From: an uncultured Clostridia bacterium
GTDB lineage: Bacteria > Bacillota > Clostridia > UBA1381
Length of the DNA: 47,561 nt
Direction: 5' to 3'
Assembly: GCA_934481375.1 (NCBI GenBank)
Contig: CAKSPN010000001.1
Span: 1 to 47,561, forward strand
The notes beneath the pieces were generated by a model that saw only the letters and a program-made list of their open reading frames with translations, made no database searches and was not told the DNA's origin. Shown here piece after piece: positions 32,129 through 41,935 of the stretch. Numbering within the stretch: position 1 is the stretch's first letter; each line of letters starts with the position of its first letter. The position numbers were made by a program, and so were the translations under genes.

Positions 32129-33748
32129 ATGGCAACCAAATATATTTTTGTAACGGGCGGAGTCGTTTCGGGACTCGGAAAAGGAATTACGGCGGCGTCT
32201 TTGGGCAGACTTTTAAAGGCGAGAGGTTACAAGGTAACCATGCAGAAGTTTGATCCCTATATCAACGTTGACCCGGGAACATTAAGCCCGTATCAGCACG
32301 GCGAGGTGTTCGTAACGGACGACGGTGCGGAAACAGACCTTGACCTGGGACATTACGAAAGATTTATTGATGAAAACTTGAGCATTAACTCAAACGTAAC
32401 CACGGGTAAAATATACTGGTCGGTTATCACAAAAGAGCGCCACGGTGACTATGATGGAAGAACCGTTCAGGTAATTCCGCACATCACAAACGAAATTAAA
32501 GACAGGGTTTACCGCGTCGCAAGAACGCAGGAGACGGACATAGTCATAACCGAAATCGGCGGTACGGTTGGAGATATTGAGTCCACTCCGTTCCTCGAGG
32601 CTATTCGTCAAGTTGCAACGGAGGTCGGCAAAGAGAACTGCATTTACGTTCATCTTACGCTTGTGCCTTACATAAGCACGTCGGGCGAGCAGAAAACAAA
32701 GCCGACTCAGCACTCGGTAAAGGAGCTTTTAAGCCTCGGAATACAGCCGGACATTATCGTACTTCGTACCGAAAAGCCGCTTGAAGAAGGACTTGCGGAT
32801 AAAATCGCACTTTTCTGCAACGTTTCAAAGGACAGCGTTGTCGAAAACCTCGACCTTGACACGCTTTATGAAGTTCCGCAGGCGCTTGAAAAGGCAGGAC
32901 TTGCAAAGGTTGTCTGCAGAAAGCTCGGTCTGGAGGACAGAAAGCCCGAAATGCAGGATTGGGACGATATGGTAAAGGTTGCAAAGGAACTTTTGACAAG
33001 CAAGGACGAGGTTACAATCTCGCTTGTCGGCAAATATGTATCGCTCCATGACGCATATATAAGCATTGTTGAGTCGCTCAAGCACGGCGGTTTTGAAAAT
33101 CATACCAACATCAACATCAACTGGGTCGACAGCGAGGAGCTGACCGAAAAGACAGCCGATAAGCTGCTCAAAAACAGCGACGGAATACTTGTTCCGGGCG
33201 GTTTCGGAAACAGAGGTATAGAAGGCAAGATAATTGCGGCAAAATATGCAAGAGAGAACAAAATCCCGTATCTGGGAATTTGCCTGGGTATGCAGATTGC
33301 GGTTATAGAATACGCAAGAAACGTTCTCGGCTACAAGGACGCAAACTCGTCGGAAATAAATCCCGAAACAACGCACCCCGTTATAGACCTTATGCCCGAG
33401 CAGAAGGACGTTGAGGATTTGGGCGGAACAATGCGTCTGGGACTTTATCCCTGCAAAACGACCGCAGGCTCAAAGGCACGCGAAATATACCAAAGCGACC
33501 TTATTTACGAAAGACACAGACACAGATATGAATTCAATAATTTCTACAGAACGGAAATGATTGAAAACGGACTTCTCATAGGCGGACAGTCGCCCGACGA
33601 GAAGCTTGTGGAAATGGTTGAAATACCGTCGCACCCGTGGTATATCGGCGTGCAGTTCCACCCCGAATTTAAGTCAAGACCGAACCATGCTCATCCCTTA
33701 TTCGCAGGTTTTGTAAAAGCCGCAAAGGAAAGAAAAGACAACAAATAA
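32129..33748 (+). CDS. pyrG: CTP synthase
   Basis: A 539-residue enzyme that converts UTP, ATP and glutamine to CTP. The N-terminal amidoligase domain (1-270) begins with KYIFVTGGVVSGLGKGI and contains the Mg/UTP site segments DPYINVDPGTLSP and EIGGTVGDIES. The C-terminal class I glutamine amidotransferase domain (about 285-535) has PGGFGNRG, the nucleophile Cys in LGICLGMQ (about residue 383) and the HPEF His-Glu dyad. Length is typical. It is 11 nt downstream of the aminotransferase and 48 nt upstream of the ABC exporter pair; no pyrimidine attenuator hairpin is seen in front of it. Confidence 0.98.
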   Translation: MATKYIFVTGGVVSGLGKGITAASLGRLLKARGYKVTMQKFDPYINVDPGTLSPYQHGEVFVTDDGAETDLDLGHYERFIDENLSINSNVTTGKIYWSVITKERHGDYDGRTVQVIPHITNEIKDRVYRVARTQETDIVITEIGGTVGDIESTPFLEAIRQVATEVGKENCIYVHLTLVPYISTSGEQKTKPTQHSVKELLSLGIQPDIIVLRTEKPLEEGLADKIALFCNVSKDSVVENLDLDTLYEVPQALEKAGLAKVVCRKLGLEDRKPEMQDWDDMVKVAKELLTSKDEVTISLVGKYVSLHDAYISIVESLKHGGFENHTNININWVDSEELTEKTADKLLKNSDGILVPGGFGNRGIEGKIIAAKYARENKIPYLGICLGMQIAVIEYARNVLGYKDANSSEINPETTHPVIDLMPEQKDVEDLGGTMRLGLYPCKTTAGSKAREIYQSDLIYERHRHRYEFNNFYRTEMIENGLLIGGQSPDEKLVEMVEIPSHPWYIGVQFHPEFKSRPNHAHPLFAGFVKAAKERKDNK

Positions 33749-33796
33749 AGCGGACAGATAAATTGTCTGCGGTTTAAAATTAAAGAAGGTGTTTGT

Positions 33797-35533
33797 TTGA
33801 AAAGATATTGGAAATATATACGCCCCTATCTGCCGTTTTTCATACTCGGTCCGCTTCTGATGCTCAGCGAGGTTGCCGGAGAAATAGTTCTTCCAAAGCT
33901 TATGTCGGGAATGATGGACTACGGCGTAATGGAGGATTTGGGAACGCCGTACATCATCGGACAGGCGCTTAAAATGCTTTTATGCATACTCATTATGATA
34001 TGCGGCGGCACGGGCGGACATTATTTCTCGGTAAAAGCGTCGGCACATTTCAGCGCCGATTTGCGTAAAGATGTATTTTCACGTGTGCAGGAGTTTTCTT
34101 TCGGAGATATAGACAAATTCTCAACAGGTTCTCTTGTCACAAGACTTACAAACGATATAACCCAGCTTCAGAACGTCCTGAGAATGGGACTTATAATGGC
34201 AATGCGTGCGCCGGGTATGCTCATAGGCGGAATAATTATGGCTTGCAGTATAAACGCAAAGCTTGCGCTTGTTCTTGTAATTGTAATACCGCTTTTGACG
34301 GCGGCAATAGTATTGCTGATGAAAACGGCGTTTCCGAGATTTCAGATTATGCAGAAAAAGCTCGACAGCTTAAACTCGGGAATACAGGAAAACATCACAA
34401 ACGTGCGTGTGGTAAAATCGTTCGTGCGTGAGGATTTTGAAATAAAAAAGTTTGATAAATCAAACAGCGATCTCACCGACTCAACCTTAAGAGCGCTGAG
34501 AATTATAGTTGCGACAATGCCTGTTATGATGCTTGCAATGAACATAACTACTTTGAGTGTTGTATGGATAGGCGGTAAATTTGTAATAGGCGGCTCGATG
34601 AAGGTCGGAAGCCTTACGGCGTTTACGACCTACATTGTGCAGATACTTATGTCGCTTATGATGGTTTCCATGGTAATTCTCCAAAGCTCGAGAGCAACCG
34701 CCTCCGCATCAAGAATAACGGAGGTGCTTGATACAAAGAGCAGTCTTACGGATGATAACGCAAAAATGAAAGACAAAAAGGTTGAAAACGGCACGGTTGA
34801 CTTTAAAAACGTAAGCTTTAAATATTATGCCGACCGTGATGACGAAATACTTGAAGGTATATCGTTCCATATAGGCGCAGGGCAGACGGTCGGAATAATA
34901 GGAACGACCGGCTCGGGAAAAACGAGTCTTGTTCAGCTTATTCCCCGTCTTTACGACGTTGATTGCGGAGAAGTGCTTGTTGACGGCGTAAACGTAAAGG
35001 ATTACAGCCTTAAACACTTGCGTGACGGCGTGGGAATGGTACTGCAGAAAAACGTGCTTTTCTCAGGCTCGATAGAGGAAAATCTCCGCTGGGGCGATGA
35101 AACCGCCTCCGATGAGGAGATAAGAAAAGCCGCAGAGGCGGCACAGGCGGACGGGTTTGTAACATCGTTCACCGACGGCTACAAAATGGAACTGGGACAA
35201 GGCGGCGTAAACGTGTCGGGCGGTCAGAAACAGAGATTGTGTATTGCCCGTGCGTTGCTCAAAAAGCCGAAAATCCTTATTCTTGACGACTCCACAAGCG
35301 CAGTGGACACCGCAACCGAGGCAAAAATCAGAGAGGCTCTCTCAACGGAGCTTAAAGACACAACAAAGATAGTAATCGCACAGAGAATTTCGTCGGTTGT
35401 AAACGCCGATAAAATTCTCGTGCTTGAAAACGGAAGGCTTGTCGGTGAGGGAACTCACGAAGAGCTTTTGAAATCGAACAGCGAATACCGTGACATTTAC
35501 TATTCGCAGACAGACAAGGAGGTGGACGCATAA
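33797..35533 (+). CDS. ABC exporter half-transporter, subunit with degenerate ATP site
   Basis: A 578-residue half-transporter: six membrane helices (about 10-300), then the nucleotide-binding domain with Walker A GTTGSGKTS, signature VSGGQKQR and Walker B ILILDDSTSAVD. The catalytic Glu after Walker B is replaced by Asp, and the H-loop histidine is replaced by Gln (VIAQRISSV). These are the marks of the degenerate-site subunit of heterodimeric exporters such as TM287/288. The start is a TTG at 33797 with GAAGG upstream. Its stop overlaps the ATG of the second subunit by 1 nt. Substrate unknown (drug, lipid or peptide). Confidence 0.93.
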   Translation: MKRYWKYIRPYLPFFILGPLLMLSEVAGEIVLPKLMSGMMDYGVMEDLGTPYIIGQALKMLLCILIMICGGTGGHYFSVKASAHFSADLRKDVFSRVQEFSFGDIDKFSTGSLVTRLTNDITQLQNVLRMGLIMAMRAPGMLIGGIIMACSINAKLALVLVIVIPLLTAAIVLLMKTAFPRFQIMQKKLDSLNSGIQENITNVRVVKSFVREDFEIKKFDKSNSDLTDSTLRALRIIVATMPVMMLAMNITTLSVVWIGGKFVIGGSMKVGSLTAFTTYIVQILMSLMMVSMVILQSSRATASASRITEVLDTKSSLTDDNAKMKDKKVENGTVDFKNVSFKYYADRDDEILEGISFHIGAGQTVGIIGTTGSGKTSLVQLIPRLYDVDCGEVLVDGVNVKDYSLKHLRDGVGMVLQKNVLFSGSIEENLRWGDETASDEEIRKAAEAAQADGFVTSFTDGYKMELGQGGVNVSGGQKQRLCIARALLKKPKILILDDSTSAVDTATEAKIREALSTELKDTTKIVIAQRISSVVNADKILVLENGRLVGEGTHEELLKSNSEYRDIYYSQTDKEVDA

Positions 35534-37347
35534 TGCCTAAAATGGGACCTCCGAAAAATGCAAAAAGAGGCAAGCCGAAAAATATGAAAGCGGCTATAAA
35601 GCGCCTTTTCGCTTATCTCAACGAGGATAAGCTTAAAATAGGCATTGCGTTTTTGTGCGTGCTTATAAGCTCGGCGGCAAACCTTGCCGGAACGTATATG
35701 TTAAGACCTATTCTGAATAATCTCGTGGCGGACGTGAGCGCTGCCGAGAGAGTCGGCGCACTTGCACTCGGACTGGGGAAAATGGCGTTTATATACGCCT
35801 GCGGCGTGGCGGCGACGTATTTACAGTCACGCCTTATGATAGCCGTATCGCAAAAAGCGATTAAAAAAGTCAGAGCAGACCTGTTCTGCAAACTGCAAAA
35901 GCTTCCCGTGCGATATTTTGACACAAACGCAACGGGCGACATAATGAGCCGATTTACAAACGATGTCGATACCATAGGCGAAATGCTCAATTCCACGCTT
36001 ATGCAGATATTCTCGGGACTTATAAGCCTTGTCGGCACGCTTGTGCTGATGTTCTACACAAACTTTATACTTTCGTGCGTAACAATCGTTATTGCTCCGC
36101 TTATGGCGCTTGCAGGCGGTGCGATTGCCTCACGTTCGAGAAAATATTTCTCGAAACAGCAGGCGGCGCTCGGTGCGGTGAACGGATATATCGAAGAAAC
36201 CGTAACGGGTCAGAAAGTAGTAAAGGTATTTAACCACGAGGAAAAAATAGTCGAGGAATTTTCCGACCTTAACGATAATTTAAGAAATGCGCAGATAAAG
36301 GCGCAGTTCCTGGGCGGAGTTATGGGACCCGTAATGAACGCAATGAGCCAGGTCAACTACACGCTCACCGCAACGGTCGGCTCGATAATTGCATTCATCA
36401 CAAGAGCGGGAAAATCCATTCCGCTCGCATCGCTCGATATAGGCGGACTGGGAGTGTTCGTAAACTTTTCACGCCAGTTCTCACGCCCGATAAATGAGCT
36501 TGCAAATCAGCTTACAACCGTTATGTCCGCACTCGCCGGAGCGGAGCGTGTGTTTGACGTAATGGATAAAGAACCCGAAAAGGAAACGGGCAAAAACCTT
36601 GTTCCCGAAAAGATTAAAGGCGACGTCATAATAGACGATATAACGTTCAGCTACAACCCCGGCAAAGTCATATTAAAGGACGTTTCGATATATGCGCACC
36701 CGGGACAGAAAATTGCGCTTGTAGGCTCAACAGGTGCCGGAAAAACCACGATAACAAATCTTATCACACGTTTTTATAATCTTGACAAAGGTAAAATTAC
36801 GGTAGACGGTATCGATATAAACGATATTAACCGAGAGTTTCTGCGCAAAAATATAGCCGTTGTATTGCAGGATACGCACCTGTTCACGGGTACGGTAATG
36901 GAAAATATCCGCTACGGCAGACCCGACGCAACCGATGAGGAAGTAATGGCGGCGGCGAAAACCTCAAACGCACATTCATTCATAAAGCACTTGCCAAAAG
37001 GCTATGACACTGTATTGAGCGGCGACGGCTCAAACCTTTCGCAGGGACAGCGCCAGCTTTTGAATATCGCCCGTGCGGCGCTGTCAAAAGCGCCCATACT
37101 GATACTTGACGAGGCAACAAGTTCGGTCGATACCAGAACGGAACGGCACATAAACGAGGGTATGGACGCGCTTATGGAGGACAGAACGACTTTCGTAATA
37201 GCGCACAGACTCTCAACCATACGAAATGCGGACGCAATTATGGTGCTTGAACACGGCGAAATAATAGAGCGCGGCGCACACGAGGAACTGCTTGAGAAAA
37301 AGGGCAGATATTACGAGCTTTACACGGGACTTAAGGAATTAGACTGA
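35533..37347 (+). CDS. ABC exporter half-transporter, catalytic subunit
   Basis: A 604-residue half-transporter with a basic N-terminus, six membrane helices (about 35-330) and a nucleotide-binding domain with Walker A GSTGAGKTT, signature LSQGQRQ, Walker B ILILDEATSSVD with its Glu, and the H-loop VIAHRLST. It forms a heterodimer with the preceding protein. GGAGG stands 9 nt before the ATG, inside the previous gene. The GAP1-like gene follows after 21 nt. Confidence 0.95.
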   Translation: MPKMGPPKNAKRGKPKNMKAAIKRLFAYLNEDKLKIGIAFLCVLISSAANLAGTYMLRPILNNLVADVSAAERVGALALGLGKMAFIYACGVAATYLQSRLMIAVSQKAIKKVRADLFCKLQKLPVRYFDTNATGDIMSRFTNDVDTIGEMLNSTLMQIFSGLISLVGTLVLMFYTNFILSCVTIVIAPLMALAGGAIASRSRKYFSKQQAALGAVNGYIEETVTGQKVVKVFNHEEKIVEEFSDLNDNLRNAQIKAQFLGGVMGPVMNAMSQVNYTLTATVGSIIAFITRAGKSIPLASLDIGGLGVFVNFSRQFSRPINELANQLTTVMSALAGAERVFDVMDKEPEKETGKNLVPEKIKGDVIIDDITFSYNPGKVILKDVSIYAHPGQKIALVGSTGAGKTTITNLITRFYNLDKGKITVDGIDINDINREFLRKNIAVVLQDTHLFTGTVMENIRYGRPDATDEEVMAAAKTSNAHSFIKHLPKGYDTVLSGDGSNLSQGQRQLLNIARAALSKAPILILDEATSSVDTRTERHINEGMDALMEDRTTFVIAHRLSTIRNADAIMVLEHGEIIERGAHEELLEKKGRYYELYTGLKELD

Positions 37348-37368
37348 CAGGAAAGGAAAAGATGGAAT

Positions 37369-39513
37369 ATGAAAACATACCAGCTTATATATACTTCGGT
37401 ACAGCACAGCCTGTCCGACAGTTCGCTCGGTTTGTCAAATCAGTCGGGGCTTAGGGTCTACTCCTGTTCCCAGGGCGTGACGGAGGAAAACATACGGGAA
37501 ATAATAAAGTTTTCAAGCTACCGTCTGCCCAAGAACAACGAGATAACGTTTTCGGAAATAATCGGCGACCCGAAAATCCCCGATATGTTCCCGAAAGCGT
37601 TTCGGACACTGAGATTGTCCGACGGACGGTTTGCGGCAATACAAACGGTGTTTTCGGGAGTGGATTTTCAGGGCGAGCCGGATAATTTCTTTGCTCATGC
37701 ACTGATTTTTGACGATATTGACGACGGATTTTTCCCCGAACAATATATAAACAACAGCGTATTCAAAAAGTATCTGACCGCACAGGAGGCGGAATGTGAG
37801 CTTGTACATTATCTGCCGCCGCTTGACGTAACGCCCGATGAGGAAACCAAAAAGCATATTGAGGAGTTTATCTCCTCACACAAAAAAGAGCTTTCGTACC
37901 TTATCGAAAAGGCGCTTTCGGTGCTTGTTTCGGATAAAACCGAGAGCATATGCATAGCAAGTGCGGACGCCGATAAAACCGCCGATTACCTTATATCGCT
38001 CAAATGGCTTTTGCCCCGTGATATATCGGTAAATGTGGGAATTTCAACATATAATGTGTATCTCCCGTCGGGAAAACAGCCGCAGATAGTGTTCTACGGC
38101 ACAATCAAGGGAAAGAACAATATAACAAAACAGGCGGTCGAAACACGTGAGAACTGTATCTATACAGATATGGACAAAAAGGATTTTTCACAAACGGAGA
38201 TTTCTCCCGTGTTTGAATTTACCGTTGAGGATTTGCGCAAAGAGTATACGGAGTACAAATTCAGCTCCGTAACGCAGTTTACGGACTGGCTCGAAACTCT
38301 CAAAAACGTTTCCGCTCCGGGAATGGGAGCAAAGTTGTTGCGGCTTAAGGCATCGGCAGGCGATAAAGCGTTTGCAAAGCGTGTTTCGGAACTGTACGCT
38401 CATATAAATGATGAAAATATGAAGCTTGTCAGATTTGAAATATTAAAGGCGGCGTTCGACAGCATTTCATTGTTCCCCGATATTGAGGACGAGGTTTCGG
38501 AGGAATATGTCGGACAATGCGTTGATAAGCTGTGCGGAGGCGGAAATTATGATGTCTACGACCTCTTTGCAAACGGCGGCGGCAACATAGGCGGTGCGCA
38601 CAGACTTAAGGCGCACATCGGAGAATACATTGAAAAAATAAAACCCCGGCTTGAGGAGATGGGCGAAAAGAACAAGCGCATACTGCTTAATCTTTTTGCG
38701 GACATAAAGCACCGCACCGAAACGGAAACCTGGAAAGAGCTGTTCGGAGCGGACAGAGAAAAGCTCGGCGTGTTTGTTGAGCTTGCGTCGGTCATTATAA
38801 CAGGCTACGGCTTGGGAGCGTTCACCGCACCGTCCGAATGGACAGCGGAGGACATTGCCGAAACGGCGGCATACTTTGAGGCGTCCGCCGAGGACGAAAA
38901 AATAAAAGACAGCTGTATAAAATATATCTGCGAGCATGAGGACATAAACTGGGAAAAATACGGCATCACGATTACAGAGCGTGTGAAAACCAAAGACGAG
39001 CAGGAAACCGACATACGAAAAATACGGCGTATGCTCGCAAAGGTGGGATACATTCCGTACAAGCGCAATACCTACGATGCATTAAAAAGCGATGTACGGC
39101 GTGATATGAACCAAAACAGGTCGCCGCTCATGCTTTCCAAATTGCTTGACGCATACTATAGCTGGAAAACGGACGGAGAAAATCAGGCACAGGCGCAGAA
39201 AGATGCGCAAAAGATTGCAAAACTGCTTTTGGAAATGCGGCGCAGGGAAAAAACGTGCTATGATTTTATAATCCCCAAGCTGGCGCTTGAAATAGTTGAA
39301 ACGGACAGTCATTATCACGAGTTGATAATAAACGCCGAAACAATGCCCGAAAGCTTTTGGAACTGGTTTATAATCGGGTATAAGCGAAACGAGGGCAACG
39401 ACATTACAGCGCTTAATTACATTCGCATATATGAGGCAAGCAAAAGAAGATTTCTGCGTATGACGGCAGGAAAACCCTTAAGAGAAACGTTTTCAAAAAC
39501 AGAAGGAGTATAA
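37369..39513 (+). CDS. GAP1-like protein (GTPase-associated protein 1 N-terminal domain)
   Basis: A 714-residue soluble protein. The N-terminus (QLIYTSVQHSL, then NQSGLRVYS and a later NFFAHALIFDD) resembles the GAP1-N domain described for GTPase-associated conflict systems, where members read YTS...SGF...G and a conserved H-A-L segment. The remaining 500 residues are mainly helical, charged, with no recognisable enzyme motif. No GTPase, MoxR or vWA gene is adjacent. It lies 21 nt after the ABC exporter pair and 2 nt before a membrane coiled-coil gene, so the three to four genes probably form one operon. The ATG at 37369 has an AAAGGAAAAG region upstream. Domain call from memory of family motifs; moderate certainty. 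Confidence 0.65.
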   Translation: MKTYQLIYTSVQHSLSDSSLGLSNQSGLRVYSCSQGVTEENIREIIKFSSYRLPKNNEITFSEIIGDPKIPDMFPKAFRTLRLSDGRFAAIQTVFSGVDFQGEPDNFFAHALIFDDIDDGFFPEQYINNSVFKKYLTAQEAECELVHYLPPLDVTPDEETKKHIEEFISSHKKELSYLIEKALSVLVSDKTESICIASADADKTADYLISLKWLLPRDISVNVGISTYNVYLPSGKQPQIVFYGTIKGKNNITKQAVETRENCIYTDMDKKDFSQTEISPVFEFTVEDLRKEYTEYKFSSVTQFTDWLETLKNVSAPGMGAKLLRLKASAGDKAFAKRVSELYAHINDENMKLVRFEILKAAFDSISLFPDIEDEVSEEYVGQCVDKLCGGGNYDVYDLFANGGGNIGGAHRLKAHIGEYIEKIKPRLEEMGEKNKRILLNLFADIKHRTETETWKELFGADREKLGVFVELASVIITGYGLGAFTAPSEWTAEDIAETAAYFEASAEDEKIKDSCIKYICEHEDINWEKYGITITERVKTKDEQETDIRKIRRMLAKVGYIPYKRNTYDALKSDVRRDMNQNRSPLMLSKLLDAYYSWKTDGENQAQAQKDAQKIAKLLLEMRRREKTCYDFIIPKLALEIVETDSHYHELIINAETMPESFWNWFIIGYKRNEGNDITALNYIRIYEASKRRFLRMTAGKPLRETFSKTEGV

Positions 39514-39515
39514 AG

Positions 39516-40319
39516 ATGAACAGATTGTATAAAAAGATTTTTGCTTTCATTGTAACAACGATGGTAGTCGTTTCGGGAACAGCCGTACTTGCGGCATCGC
39601 CCGAGCCTACCACACGCCCCCGTCCCGAAAGTACGCAGACGGTACAGGCGGAAAATTCAGGCTCCGAGAGCGGCACGGGCGGAGCCGACAGCTCCAACGT
39701 TTCGATAACGGTAGAAACACCGTCACCGCAGAACGCCGCCTCAAACAAGCATTACACCACCAGAGGCGGTGCGTTCGGCTGGTTTTTGCTGTCGGTGCTG
39801 GTAAATGCGGTTTTAAGCTTTGCAATCGGAAACAGATTTTATAAGATGTCGAAGAAAAACAATCACGTAAACGCAGAAGTGCGTGCATTAAGACGTGACA
39901 TAGAGGAAAAGTTTAATGCAAACGTGGGCGGATTTTCGGAGCATGACGTTGAGGTTTCAAACTCAAACGAAAGCTATGCGCTTAACGAGGGCGGCATAAA
40001 GGCGAATGTTAAAAAATCTGAGGAGGAGCTTTCCGCCGAGGAAACGTTCAGACAGTGGGAAACAAACCTTGCAAAGCAGGAGGCTGAAAGACGTGAAGCG
40101 CTCCGTGAGGCGTTAAAGCCGAGAACGACAAGAGAGTTCGTTGAAAAAGAGGACTCGGCGGTAAGCGCAGGCAGACGTGAAAAATCGTACAAGCCCGAGC
40201 GTGAGCATACCGCAGAGGAAAGCATAGAGGAGGAGCAAGAGGAAGAAAGCACCTTCGGCGCAATAAAGAATAAGGCAAAGGAAATAATAACGGATATATT
40301 CCCGTTTCGGGAGGATTAA
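39516..40319 (+). CDS. Membrane-anchored coiled-coil protein, function unknown
   Basis: A 267-residue protein. A signal-peptide-like start (MNRLYKKIFAFIVTTMVVVS, ending in AVLAA) is followed by a Pro/Ser/Thr/Gly-rich extracellular stretch (about 28-85), a membrane helix (GWFLLSVLVNAVLSFAIGN, about 88-106) and a long charged cytosolic tail with helical coiled-coil character (about 115-250; LAKQEAERREALREALKP). GAAGGAG lies 8 nt before the ATG, itself 2 nt after the GAP1-like stop. The layout suits a sensor or scaffold linking the outside to a cytosolic partner such as the GAP1-like protein (inference). Confidence 0.8.
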   Translation: MNRLYKKIFAFIVTTMVVVSGTAVLAASPEPTTRPRPESTQTVQAENSGSESGTGGADSSNVSITVETPSPQNAASNKHYTTRGGAFGWFLLSVLVNAVLSFAIGNRFYKMSKKNNHVNAEVRALRRDIEEKFNANVGGFSEHDVEVSNSNESYALNEGGIKANVKKSEEELSAEETFRQWETNLAKQEAERREALREALKPRTTREFVEKEDSAVSAGRREKSYKPEREHTAEESIEEEQEEESTFGAIKNKAKEIITDIFPFRED

Positions 40320-40323
40320 ACCA

Positions 40324-40357
40324 AAACAACGGCTAAGTTTTAACTTAGCCGTTGTTT
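40324..40357 (+). terminator. Rho-independent terminator of the ABC/GAP1 operon
   Basis: Long self-complementary stem: AACAACGGCTAAG pairs with CTTAGCCGTTGTT across a short TTTTAA-type loop, and a T run follows (40352-40357). Confidence 0.92.
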
Positions 40358-40382
40358 TTTGTTCAAATATATCCGCAAAATC

Positions 40383-40600
40383 CGGTAGGAGACGATGCCT
40401 TTCATCGTCCCGAGCGGAAATTGCATTTTTGCGGGTTGGACATCAACCCCCACAGATACGTTTTCAATAACTGCAAGCCACATCGCCAAAAAACAACGCT
40501 CACGCCGTAGGGCAGGGGCTTGCTCCTGCCGAGAATGCACACCGCACAGGACAGCGTTTCGGGTTGATGAGGGCATCAACCCTTACGGATTATGTAAACC
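40383..40600. repeat. Cluster of family-1 palindromic repeats, copies 5 and 6
   Basis: The 319-nt gap 40320-40638 between convergent genes holds the terminator and then four hairpins: GACGATG/CATCGTC (40391-40409), GGGTTG/CAACCC (40433-40449), GGCAGG/CCTGCC (40511-40530) and GGGTTGATG/CATCAACCC (40561-40582). No coding sequence is supported here; open frames through it are by-products of the repeats. Confidence 0.78.
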
Positions 40601-40638
40601 GTGCAATTTTTCCGTATGCCTGCAATATACGATTACTT

Positions 40639-41913
40639 TCAAAACAGGATTTCCTGTATTTTTTTCACATCAACGTCACGCACTTCAACGTTATCCTTAA
40701 CCGCAACGGCTGCCGCAGCACCTGCACCGCAGCCTATCGCAAGGCATATCGGCATTGCACGGAAATTGGAGTGTGCCATATGCGTGCCGGAAATATTTCT
40801 GCCCGAAAGGAGCAGTCCGTCGATTCTTTCGGGTACAAGACAGCCGTAAGGAATTGTATACCCGTTCTTTTGCGTAAACTTGTGCTGAACGCCCGTCTTA
40901 TCAAGTCCCGAACCGCTGATATTATGAACGTCAAAATTAAAATATGCGTCCTCAACAACACGATCATCAAATATGCGTGCCTCGGAAATATCCTCCTCGG
41001 TTATCGTCTTTACGCCCTTGAAATGGCGTGTTTCACGTATGCCGATTAGCGACGCCGAGCTTATAGCAAAACAATTTTCATACCCGGGTGCAAACTCACG
41101 CAAGAATTTCACTATCGGCTCAATCTGCGCTCTGCACTGCAATTCGGCTTTTGTTAGCGCTTCTGCGTCCGTTCCGTCAATATCGATGCAGTTTGTCATA
41201 TTGCAGGTGATTATTCCGGGGAGCGTTGTCGGATATAAAAGAACATGACCTGTCGGCGCTTTAAGATGCTCCCGTGCCAGCGCTTGCAATTCGCCCTTTT
41301 CCGTTTGGTATGTGTCCTCAAAACTCCACAGCGTTACCGCATTTTCCGTATCAACTCCGCCCACCTTAAACATAAGCGTTGCCGGCTGCATTTTTCCGTC
41401 CGTTTCTCTGCCCTTAAAATATTCTGCGCCCGCTTTTGCGGCAATATCTCCGTCACCGCTTGCGTCTATTACAACCTTTGCTTTTATAAGTCCCGTTCCC
41501 GACTTGTTCTCAACTATTACGCCGCACACCTTGTTGTTCTCGGTAACAACTCCGCTTGCGAAAGTATATAATAAAATCCGCACGTTTGCCTCGGTGAGCA
41601 TTTCGGCATACAGTGCTTTCAGATTTTCCGGGTCGATTAAGTCGGTAATTTCATCGGAAAAAATATTTTTTTCGGCACTTTTTTGCAGGATTTCACTGTA
41701 AAGCTTGCTTTTTACGCTACCCGTCCAGTGGCTCATAAGTCCCGAGGTTGAAATTCCGCCCAATGCTCCGCACTGCTCGATTATCATAACGCTTACGTTA
41801 TTTCTTGCCGCCGCAACAGCCGCACCTATTCCGCCCGGACCTGCTCCCACAACGAGTACGTCCGTTTCGGCGATTACGGGGATTTTTTCTTCTTTGCGTG
41901 TATAGTATTCCAT
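40639..41913 (-). CDS. FAD-dependent oxidoreductase (FAD_oxidored type)
   Basis: A 424-residue flavoprotein. The N-terminal dinucleotide fold is DVLVVGAGPGGIGAAVAAAR (about 18-37), a second FAD segment is VVIDASGDGDIAAKAGAEY (about 148-166), and the C-terminal closing motif is GLLLSGRNISGTHMAHSNFR (about 375-394). The pattern is that of the family often labelled FAD-dependent oxidoreductase PF12831, whose substrates are mostly unknown. The ATG at 41913 has AAAGGAA about 9 nt upstream. It is divergent from a PocR-AraC regulator that probably controls it. No clear terminator follows; family-1 repeats fill the 3' side. Confidence 0.9.
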   Translation of the reverse strand: MEYYTRKEEKIPVIAETDVLVVGAGPGGIGAAVAAARNNVSVMIIEQCGALGGISTSGLMSHWTGSVKSKLYSEILQKSAEKNIFSDEITDLIDPENLKALYAEMLTEANVRILLYTFASGVVTENNKVCGVIVENKSGTGLIKAKVVIDASGDGDIAAKAGAEYFKGRETDGKMQPATLMFKVGGVDTENAVTLWSFEDTYQTEKGELQALAREHLKAPTGHVLLYPTTLPGIITCNMTNCIDIDGTDAEALTKAELQCRAQIEPIVKFLREFAPGYENCFAISSASLIGIRETRHFKGVKTITEEDISEARIFDDRVVEDAYFNFDVHNISGSGLDKTGVQHKFTQKNGYTIPYGCLVPERIDGLLLSGRNISGTHMAHSNFRAMPICLAIGCGAGAAAAVAVKDNVEVRDVDVKKIQEILF

Positions 41914-41935
41914 AATTATATTCCTTTCAAAATCA

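Noticed and set aside
33749..33796. Hairpin after pyrG as a terminator
   Set aside because: The stem (GGACA/TGTCT) is short and imperfect and lacks a T run; pyrG is probably read through into the exporter genes.
37369..39513. A nuclease, GTPase or protease motif in the GAP1-like protein
   Set aside because: No Walker A, GxxxxGK(S/T), HExxH or PD-(D/E)xK-like pattern could be identified in the sequence.
40340..40700. Open frames of about 80-100 codons between the GAP1 operon and the FAD gene
   Set aside because: They run through family-1 repeats and the terminator, and have no RBS or recognisable protein features.
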